The translations under genes were made by a program, and so were the position numbers. Under the pieces are notes generated by a model. The model had not been told where the DNA came from and made no database searches. It was given only the letters and a program-made list of their open reading frames with translations. Below are positions 1 through 6,110 of a DNA stretch of 6,110 nucleotides, one piece after another. Where the stretch lies: NCBI GenBank assembly GCA_938036405.1, contig CALHPT010000276.1, forward strand, positions 1 through 6,110. The letters run 5' to 3'. This DNA is from an uncultured Tannerella sp. (GTDB lineage: Bacteria; Bacteroidota; Bacteroidia; Bacteroidales; Tannerellaceae). Positions within the stretch are counted from its first letter, which is position 1; each line of letters starts with the position of its first letter.

Positions 1-81
1 ACAGGGGGAGGTGCTGCGATAATACTCCCTATTTTGAGCATCCCTACTTCCTTTGTGCTTCTGATCAACGAAAATAGAGAG
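1..81 (+). other. Leader before the PLD-SNF2 gene, possibly the tail of an upstream gene
   Basis: No complete gene fits here. All three plus-strand frames are open from the left edge. One closes at a TAA at 20-22, one at a TAG at 75-77 (five bases before the preferred ATG), and one runs straight into the helicase frame. An upstream CDS ending at 22 or 77 would make the helicase gene part of a longer operon. A purine-rich GGGGGAGGTG run lies at 4-13, too far from either start to act as a ribosome binding site. I find no convincing Bacteroidota-type promoter: TATTTTG at 30-36 is one base short of TAnnTTTG and lacks a partner -33 box inside the window. Confidence 0.35.
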
Positions 82-3000
82 ATGGATGAGCTGCTGTATG
101 AGCCGGAAAAACTGAGCAATACCCTTATCGATAACACCGATAAGCTGAAGATGGCTGCCTACTTGAGGCGGTGCATCAAAGAGAAAGACATCAACACGAT
201 TCAAATAGCCACGGGATACTGGGATGTGCCGGGTATGGCACTCGTGACCGAAGAGCTAAAGGCTTTCTTAGAGCGCGACGGCACGCAGCTGCAAATCCTG
301 ATCGGCCAAGAGCCTTATGTCTACGCCGACCAAGTAAAGGAGCCAACCTATAGAAGGAACTTCCCAGACGATTATATCAAGAAGGATCTCGAAGAGCTGG
401 AGCTCAAAGAGGAATACAAGGGCGTGGTCGACTTGCTGCTGACGCATTGCGGCAAGAAGATGCAGGTGAGGAAGTACACGAAGACCTTCCTGCATGCCAA
501 GTGCTACATCTTTTCAAAGACTTTTATGAAGGACGGAAGCTGGAAATACTACAACGCTATGGCCATTATGGGTAGCTCCAACTTCACCAATAAAGGGCTC
601 TTGGGCAATGCAGAATTGAATTATCTCGAGACGGTCAGCAGTACTATCGGCGCTAACTATGAAGAGATAAGGGTAAAGGGGCATATCTATTGGTTCAATG
701 AAATGTGGGAGCAGGCGGAAGATTGGACTCCGACGTTCCTCGAGAAAGTCGTCAAGCCCTCCCCTATCGGCCGGGAGGTGAACCGGGAGCGGAAGAAGCG
801 ACAGAAGGAGGAGGAAGAAGCGCTCGCGAAGCCGTTTACCCCCTACGAACTTTACATCAAACTACTGCAAACCCAGTTTGCCACCTTCCTCGACACGAAG
901 CTCAGCGGCCAGATCAAGGACTATCTGCCCACGACGTACAGCGCGTTCGATTACCAGATTGACGCCGTCAAGCAGTGCTACGAGTATATGCAGCGGCACG
1001 GCGGCTTTCTGCTGGCCGACGTGGTCGGGCTCGGTAAGACGGTCGTGGGCGCCCTGATCGTGCGGCACTTCCTAACCGAGCCGCAGAAGGATGGGCGCGG
1101 TGGCCGTGTGCTGATCATCACGCCGCCGGCCGTGCTACAGCCGTGGCGAGACACGATCGGTGACATCTGCGCCGCCGCTCCTGAGTTGAACGACCGCATC
1201 GACTACATCTCCTTGGGCCGACTCGACAAGTTCACGGAGGAGGTGAACGACGAAAGCGACGAGGAAACGTTCGACGACGGCACGCTTGACGGCACGCTCG
1301 ATCAAAGCAAGGCCTATGGCCTGATCCTCATCGACGAGAGCCACCGCTTCCGTAACTCCGACACCGAAATGTACCGAGCGCTCAACGGCCTGATCGGATC
1401 CATCGCCCCCACGCCCTACGTCGGGCTACTCTCTGCCACTCCGCAGAACAACCGTCCCCAGGATTTGAAGAATCAGATCTACCTCTTTGAGCGTACACCC
1501 AAGAGCAGCACACTCACGAAGGTGCCGGGCGGTGACTTAGATGCCTTCTTCAAGGAAGTCCATGCAGAATATCAAGAGCTGATCGACAAAAACAGTCCGA
1601 TGCTCGAGGATCAACGCACCGAACGGCTCAAGCGACTCTCCGAAGAGATCCGCTCCAAAGTGCTTGTGGACATCATGGTGCGTCGCACCCGCACCGATGT
1701 GGAGATGAATTACGGGGAAGATATGGAGGCGCAAGGGCTCGTCTTCCCCCGGATCGAGGGGCCGACGGCTTTGAAATACGTCATGGACAGCGCGCAGGTC
1801 AGCCTTTTCAACGACACGATGCGCCTCATCGCCCCCGGAGAAGAGGATAAGGACGGACTGACCTATGCCCGCTATCGCGCCATTGAATACTTCGCCGATC
1901 CCGCCAACGCGGAGAAGCACAAAGGCCGCGGCAGTCGCACGGCGGGCGATGTGGCCGGACAGCTGGCCTGGCTCATGCAGCAGAGCCTCGTTAAGCGGCT
2001 CGAAAGCTCCGCTGGTGCCTTCCGCGAGTCGCTCCATAACCTGTGGCAAAACACGCAGAACATGATCCGTATGTGGGGCAACAACACCCTCTTCGTCTGC
2101 CCAGACATCGATATCAATGGCGAGCTGCGCGCTCATCCTACCCTCAAACAGGCTGTGACGTCACTGCGGCGAAAGATCAACGAGCTCAACAAGCAGGGGC
2201 GGAACGAAGGCGGAAAGAATGCCGAATACCGCCGTGAGGATTTCCAACCGGAGTACATCGAGTTGCTGCAGCGTGACGAGCGCATCCTCAGCGACCTCTG
2301 CGCGCGTTGGGACCCGAAGTGGATCAAGAAGGACCCGAAGCTCGAGGCTTTCAAGCGGCAACTGCCCGCGCTGTTTGACCCAGAGAAGAACACCACCGGC
2401 CTGCTCGTCATCTTCACCGAGGCCATCCCCACCGCCGTGGAGCTCGGGCGTGTGGTGAAGGAAGCCGGCCACCGTCCGCTTGTCATCCGCTCGCAAAACC
2501 GCGAGGAGGAACGCGTCGTGATCCGCCGAAACTTCGACGCCAACTGCCCCGCCGCGGAACAGCTGAGCGACTACGACGTGCTCATCACCACCGACACCCT
2601 GGCCGAGGGCGTCAACCTACATCGCGCCCACGTGATCCTCAACTATGACACGCCTTGGAACGCCACCCGCCTCATGCAGCGCATCGGCCGCGTGAACCGT
2701 ATCGGATCGGCAGCGCCCCACATTTATGTCTACAACTTCATGCCCAGCGATGAGGGCGACGAGAGGATCAAGTTGGTGCAGAAGGCGCACGTCAAGCTGC
2801 AATCCTTCCACACCCTCTTCGGTGAGGACAGCAAGATCTTCTCCAACGCCGAGGATGTGGTGCACTACGCACTTCTCCCCACCTCCGACCAGATTGAGGA
2901 TGAGGTGGGTGATGCCCCCTACTTGAAATACGTCAAGGAGCTGCGTGCCTACGTCAAGGCGCACCGCCCGCGCTATCGCCGGATAGAAGAATCCAACGCG

Positions 3001-3567
3001 TCCGGCGACTGGCTGATGGTGCAGACCGCCGACAAGGGCACGGCTTACTTCTTAGTCGGGACGCAGCCCGCCAACGCCATGATCGTCTACTTCGATCCGC
3101 AGAGCAAGACGAAGAGCAAGTTCAAGGTAGTCTCGCCGATAGATGTCCTTGAGGAGCTGCGAGCGGACGAGGCCGCCTGCGCCATCGATCCGCCCATGGA
3201 CAGCGAGAAAATGTGGAAGGCGCTGGAGAAGGAGGCGCTTCAGGCATACAAGAATCACATCTACCGAGATAGCCGATCGCGCGCTGACGATAACGGCAGT
3301 AAGGCCTCTGCCATCATTCAGCGGTTATACCCTCTCACGCAATATCCGGAGTCGAAGAAGCTCTTGAGACGGGCCAGCGAACAAGTAGAGGGAGGAAACG
3401 TGGGCGTGATCAATCGGCTCCTTGAGATCGATAGGAAGCAGCAGGCACAGCAGCAACAGCTCTTCTCTTTAGACGACCTCATAGAGCAAGCGCTGGGCGG
3501 GTTGGCTAAGGACGTTCCGGCCGCACCTAAGGGCGACCCCCGAATCATTTTAGGAACCATCAAATAA
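82..3567 (+). CDS. PLD-like nuclease / SNF2 helicase fusion protein (defence-type DNA translocase)
   Basis: Predicted ATP-driven DNA translocase with an attached phosphodiesterase domain, probably cytoplasmic; I see no signal peptide or membrane segment. Numbering from the ATG at 82 (1161 aa). Residues 1 to about 225 form a PLD-like domain with one HKD-type half-site: H138-A-K140, then G164-S-S-N167. The usual D of HxKxxxxD is S145. A charged linker (about 231-247) follows. The SNF2 core shows Walker A GLGKT (K319), motif Ia near 342-349, motif II DESH (418-421), SAT (451-453), the SNF2 VRRT box near 533-536, motif IV near 774-780, motif V TDTLAEGVNL (837-846) and motif VI QRIGRVNRIG (866-875). 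About 285 C-terminal residues are unassigned and end in a Gln-rich stretch. The same frame is open upstream (TTG at 34, or the window edge), but those residues look hydrophobic and unlike the family, so I prefer ATG 82. Helicase call firm; PLD activity and defence role inferred. Confidence 0.9.
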   Translation: MDELLYEPEKLSNTLIDNTDKLKMAAYLRRCIKEKDINTIQIATGYWDVPGMALVTEELKAFLERDGTQLQILIGQEPYVYADQVKEPTYRRNFPDDYIKKDLEELELKEEYKGVVDLLLTHCGKKMQVRKYTKTFLHAKCYIFSKTFMKDGSWKYYNAMAIMGSSNFTNKGLLGNAELNYLETVSSTIGANYEEIRVKGHIYWFNEMWEQAEDWTPTFLEKVVKPSPIGREVNRERKKRQKEEEEALAKPFTPYELYIKLLQTQFATFLDTKLSGQIKDYLPTTYSAFDYQIDAVKQCYEYMQRHGGFLLADVVGLGKTVVGALIVRHFLTEPQKDGRGGRVLIITPPAVLQPWRDTIGDICAAAPELNDRIDYISLGRLDKFTEEVNDESDEETFDDGTLDGTLDQSKAYGLILIDESHRFRNSDTEMYRALNGLIGSIAPTPYVGLLSATPQNNRPQDLKNQIYLFERTPKSSTLTKVPGGDLDAFFKEVHAEYQELIDKNSPMLEDQRTERLKRLSEEIRSKVLVDIMVRRTRTDVEMNYGEDMEAQGLVFPRIEGPTALKYVMDSAQVSLFNDTMRLIAPGEEDKDGLTYARYRAIEYFADPANAEKHKGRGSRTAGDVAGQLAWLMQQSLVKRLESSAGAFRESLHNLWQNTQNMIRMWGNNTLFVCPDIDINGELRAHPTLKQAVTSLRRKINELNKQGRNEGGKNAEYRREDFQPEYIELLQRDERILSDLCARWDPKWIKKDPKLEAFKRQLPALFDPEKNTTGLLVIFTEAIPTAVELGRVVKEAGHRPLVIRSQNREEERVVIRRNFDANCPAAEQLSDYDVLITTDTLAEGVNLHRAHVILNYDTPWNATRLMQRIGRVNRIGSAAPHIYVYNFMPSDEGDERIKLVQKAHVKLQSFHTLFGEDSKIFSNAEDVVHYALLPTSDQIEDEVGDAPYLKYVKELRAYVKAHRPRYRRIEESNASGDWLMVQTADKGTAYFLVGTQPANAMIVYFDPQSKTKSKFKVVSPIDVLEELRADEAACAIDPPMDSEKMWKALEKEALQAYKNHIYRDSRSRADDNGSKASAIIQRLYPLTQYPESKKLLRRASEQVEGGNVGVINRLLEIDRKQQAQQQQLFSLDDLIEQALGGLAKDVPAAPKGDPRIILGTIK
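1276..1299 (+). repeat. In-frame 12-bp tandem repeat, two copies
   Basis: GACGGCACGCTT is followed directly by GACGGCACGCTC, with 11 of 12 bases identical. It encodes DGTL twice inside an acidic loop of the helicase that lies between motif Ia and the DESH motif. A unit of 12 bases keeps the reading frame, so gain or loss of a copy would only lengthen or shorten the loop. It is too short to suggest a role beyond replication slippage. Confidence 0.6.
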
Positions 3568-3586
3568 GCAAACACATACACTCATT
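3568..3586 (+). other. Short AT-rich intergenic spacer within the operon
   Basis: Nineteen bases separate the TAA of the PLD-SNF2 gene (3565-3567) from the ATG of the methyltransferase (3587). Seven of the 19 are G or C, far below the flanking coding DNA. There is no hairpin, no T-run and no room for a promoter, so the two genes are most likely read from one transcript. No Shine-Dalgarno-like purine run precedes the ATG, so translation of the methylase would rely on an unstructured A-rich leader, as is common in Bacteroidota, or on coupling to the gene before. Confidence 0.6.
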
Positions 3587-6110
3587 ATGCACACAGAGAC
3601 AGAGACAAAAACACTGAGAGGCTTCTTGGAAAAGAGCTATTCCGGCATAGACAAATTCCTCGAGCAGGTCATCTATCGCATCTTCGATAAAACAGAGCTA
3701 GACCCCATCAATAAGGACGACCTGGCCGACGAAGAAAACAACATCAAGTTGGCCCATGACACCGGCATTGGCCGTATGGAGCTGATCGGAAAAATCTTCG
3801 TAAGCGGGGCGTGGCTGCGGATTTACGACGTCACCGTCGACAGCAGCGTGAGAATGGCGCACAACCGCGTCAACCTGCAGCGCCTCACTCGACGCATCAT
3901 GCACCATAACTCCGCCGCCTTTATGCTCTTCCACTACGACGAAGCCCATGCCACTGGCCGCGAGTGGCGCTTCTCCTTCTGCTACAAGAGTTCGGAGAGT
4001 GAGCAAACCACCGACCCTAAACGCTTCACCTTCCTCTTCGGGCGCGGACACTCCAGCCGCACGGCCGCGGAGAACTTCCAAAAGCTGTTCGACAAGAAGG
4101 GCCAGGAGGTGACCATCGCCGACATCCGCGAGGCCTTCTCCGTGGAGGCGCTCTCGAAGGAGTTCTTCGACAAGTACCGCGAGCACTACGCCCGCTTCGT
4201 GCTCCACGCCACCGGCAAGCGCTACGTCAAGCAGGCCAATAAGTGGGAGGAACGCACCGAGCACGCGCCCGACGAGGCCATCATGCAGGCTTTCGGCGGC
4301 GATGAGAAGCGTGTGCGCGACTACGTGAAGAAGCTGCTCGGGCGCATCGTCTTCCTCCACTTTCTGCAGAAGAAAGGCTGGATGGGCGTGCCCGATGGCG
4401 GCCGCTGGGGCGAGGGCAAGTTCCGATTCATGTACAAGCTCTTCGAGGAAGCCACTGCAGAGCAACAAGCCGACTTTGTCCATGAAGTGCTTGAGCATCT
4501 CTTCTTCCACGCGCTCAACACCGACCGCAAGGCCGACAATGACCTCTACGACACGCGTGTCTTCGGAGAGCAAGTGCGCGTGCCCTACCTCAACGGCGGG
4601 CTCTTTGAGGAGGACGATGCCGACAGATGCTTCAAAGCCTGCACCGACGCCCGCTTCCCCGCCGAGCTGTTCCGTGAACTCTTCGCCTTCTTCGAACAGT
4701 ACAACTTCACCATCGACGAGAACGACCCGGACGACGCGCAGGTGGGCGTAGACCCAGAAATGCTTGGCCGCATCTTCGAGAGCCTCCTGGAGGACAACAA
4801 GGAGAAGGGCGCTTTCTACACCCCCAAGGAGATCGTCCAATACATGTGCCGCCGCTCCCTCACGGCCTACCTGCAGGCCGACGTGCCGGACGAACGCATG
4901 CGAAAAAAGATCGACGAATTTGTCCGCACCAAGGACGACGATTGTCTCCACGTGCAGGACGACGTCTCGGACGAACGCCAGCCGTCCCCTCTCCGTCAGC
5001 AGATAGCCGAACGCCTCCGTACGGTCAAGATCTGTGACCCCGCCATCGGCTCCGGAGCCTTTCCTATGGGGCTCTTGCGCGAACTCTACCTCTGCCGCAT
5101 CGCCCTCGAAGACGGTGTGAGGGAAAACCGGGCCAAGTCGCACGCCGAGATCAAGAAAGAGATCCTCCAGCAGAACATCTACGGCGTGGACCTCGACCGC
5201 GGCGCCGTGGACATTGCCCGCCTGCGATTCTGGCTCTCGCTCGTGGTCGACGAGGACGTCCCCCAACCGCTGCCTAACCTCGACTACAAAATCATGCAGG
5301 GCAACTCCCTGCTGGAACGCTACAAGGAAGTCGACCTCAGTACGCTGGCCTCACAGAAGACGGACGGCCGCCTCTTCTTTATCGACGACGAGAACGACGC
5401 CTCGCGTTTGAGCCTCCACTACCTCCTCGTCACGTACTACGGCGAGGACAACCACGACAAGAAACAGTCGCTCCGAGCGCGCATCCAGCAGAACATTGAA
5501 GAGCAGCTCAAAGCCCAACGATACGAGGTCGACCTCTCCGACGTCGACCTCTTCGCCAACCCCAACTTCTTCCTTTGGCACACGTGGTTCAGCGAGGTCT
5601 TCTCACGACCGACAAAAGAGGGCTTCGATATTGTGATCGGAAATCCGCCGTATGGCGCTAAGCTGTCCGATGAAGACAAGCACACGTTCAAGAAAACTTA
5701 TCGCTCCGCACAGACCATCAAGGGGAAGCAGAAAGGCTCACTCGATACCTATAGCTTATTCATTGAGCAAGGGTATAACCTCCTTAGCAAGGGAGGGTGT
5801 TTGGCCATGATTGTGCCCCTTTCTATCACATCCAGCGATTCGCTCTCCGGCTTACATCAATTGCTCTTTTCAAAGTGTGATGACATTCATATTTCGTCGT
5901 ACGCCGTACGACCTAAGCCCGTTTTTGAGAATGCAGTCGTCAATACCTCCATCATTTCTCTGCGTAAGACGCTCTCTCCGATGCAGCATATTTATGCAAC
6001 CAAGATGTATCGTAGGGGGAAGGGCTTCGACCTCCAGAAGCTGATCGACAACTTGACGTTTGCCGAGGTAAAGGGCTTCCTGCTCAATGGGCGCATCCCG
6101 AAGGTGAGTC
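3587..6110 (+). CDS. Eco57I-like N6-adenine DNA methyltransferase, 3' end outside window
   Basis: Predicted SAM-dependent methyltransferase that adds a methyl group to adenine N6 in a specific DNA sequence. The frame is open from ATG 3587 to the window edge: 841 codons, no stop. Residues 1 to about 400 are a mostly helical pre-methylase region with blocks typical of large Eco57I/Type ISP-like enzymes: WRFSF (127-131), RFTFLFG (146-152), GRIVFLHFLQKKGWMG (252-267) and YLNGGLF (334-340). The methylase fold then shows motif X GAFYTPKEIV (408-417), motif I DPAIGSGAF (484-492), motif II GVD (533-535, D535 likely holding the SAM ribose) and motif IV NPPY (686-689). The 200 residues between motifs I and IV include acidic inserts. 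The target-recognition domain should lie mostly beyond the edge. I recognise no PD-(D/E)XK nuclease motif in the N-terminal part. It lies 19 bases behind the PLD-SNF2 gene, so it is probably co-transcribed. Alternatives: Type IIG enzyme, DrmMI-like or PglX-like methylase. Confidence 0.92.
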   Translation, partial: MHTETETKTLRGFLEKSYSGIDKFLEQVIYRIFDKTELDPINKDDLADEENNIKLAHDTGIGRMELIGKIFVSGAWLRIYDVTVDSSVRMAHNRVNLQRLTRRIMHHNSAAFMLFHYDEAHATGREWRFSFCYKSSESEQTTDPKRFTFLFGRGHSSRTAAENFQKLFDKKGQEVTIADIREAFSVEALSKEFFDKYREHYARFVLHATGKRYVKQANKWEERTEHAPDEAIMQAFGGDEKRVRDYVKKLLGRIVFLHFLQKKGWMGVPDGGRWGEGKFRFMYKLFEEATAEQQADFVHEVLEHLFFHALNTDRKADNDLYDTRVFGEQVRVPYLNGGLFEEDDADRCFKACTDARFPAELFRELFAFFEQYNFTIDENDPDDAQVGVDPEMLGRIFESLLEDNKEKGAFYTPKEIVQYMCRRSLTAYLQADVPDERMRKKIDEFVRTKDDDCLHVQDDVSDERQPSPLRQQIAERLRTVKICDPAIGSGAFPMGLLRELYLCRIALEDGVRENRAKSHAEIKKEILQQNIYGVDLDRGAVDIARLRFWLSLVVDEDVPQPLPNLDYKIMQGNSLLERYKEVDLSTLASQKTDGRLFFIDDENDASRLSLHYLLVTYYGEDNHDKKQSLRARIQQNIEEQLKAQRYEVDLSDVDLFANPNFFLWHTWFSEVFSRPTKEGFDIVIGNPPYGAKLSDEDKHTFKKTYRSAQTIKGKQKGSLDTYSLFIEQGYNLLSKGGCLAMIVPLSITSSDSLSGLHQLLFSKCDDIHISSYAVRPKPVFENAVVNTSIISLRKTLSPMQHIYATKMYRRGKGFDLQKLIDNLTFAEVKGFLLNGRIPKVS
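5896..5912. repeat. Interrupted palindrome with 8-bp arms inside the methylase gene
   Basis: GTCGTACG (5896-5903) and CGTACGAC (5905-5912) are perfect inverted copies around a single base, C5904. The site is inside the coding sequence, in the lower-GC part after the NPPY motif. A palindrome of this size is not rare by chance in 6 kb when any short spacer is allowed, and no terminator-like T-run follows. It is recorded as a sequence fact, without an assigned function. Confidence 0.4.

Noticed and set aside
30..36. TATTTTG as a Bacteroidota -7 promoter box
   Set aside because: One base short of TAnnTTTG, and no TTTG element lies at the expected distance upstream in the window.
1537..2136. 199-codon open frame on the minus strand inside the helicase gene
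   Set aside because: Antisense to the inter-lobe region of a convincing SNF2 gene, with no recognisable motif and no leader features of its own.
3437..3461. CAG/CAA run as a microsatellite
   Set aside because: Only about six Gln codons, interrupted by an Ala codon; an ordinary Gln-rich C-terminal stretch of the helicase protein.
4395..5037. Overlapping plus-strand open frames rich in S, R, T and P
   Set aside because: Out-of-frame readings of the GC-rich methylase gene with strongly biased, low-complexity composition.
3698..5266. 522-codon open frame on the minus strand
   Set aside because: It lies wholly antisense to the methylase, whose motifs are clear. The protein is a run of V, L, E, H, A and G typical of the reverse of GC-rich codons and shows no domain. 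It is a codon-bias shadow.
5896..5912. The 17-bp palindrome as a terminator or operator
   Set aside because: It is inside a coding region and no T-run follows. Arms of 8 bases are expected about once by chance in a window this long when short spacers are allowed.

Overview
The window holds two large genes on the plus strand and almost nothing else. Gene 1 (about 82-3567) encodes a fusion of an N-terminal phospholipase-D-like (HKD) nuclease domain to an SNF2-type superfamily 2 helicase/translocase. Gene 2 starts 19 bases later at 3587, has no stop codon in the window and runs off the right edge. It encodes a large Eco57I-like N6-adenine DNA methyltransferase with SAM-binding motif DPAIGSGAF and catalytic motif NPPY. 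Because it has no stop, gene 2 is easy to miss in an ORF list.

Layout: 1-81 is a short leader that may contain the tail of an upstream gene. 82-3567 is the PLD-SNF2 gene. 3568-3586 is an AT-rich spacer with no visible promoter, terminator or Shine-Dalgarno sequence. 3587-6110 is the methyltransferase, broken off by the window edge just as the target-recognition part should begin. I see no tRNA, rRNA, CRISPR array, insertion sequence or integrase. The many other open frames, including a 522-codon antisense one, are codon-bias shadows of these two genes.

Organism: AT-rich leaders without Shine-Dalgarno sequences and the protein style would fit Bacteroidota, but this is a weak inference and other phyla are not excluded. 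Base composition is uneven. Hand counts give about 45-48% GC near the start of gene 1 and after the NPPY motif of gene 2, against about 65% in the helicase and methylase cores. This suggests a mosaic, horizontally moving locus.

How the genes may work together: a methyltransferase marks host DNA, while a DNA translocase carrying its own candidate nuclease domain acts on unmarked invading DNA. The parts resemble those of Type ISP restriction enzymes and of class 1 DISARM (SNF2 helicase DrmD, adenine methylase DrmMI, PLD protein DrmC), but here they are packed into two polypeptides. This is most likely a restriction-modification or related phage-defence module. Whether further genes (for example drmA/drmB-like) follow cannot be seen.
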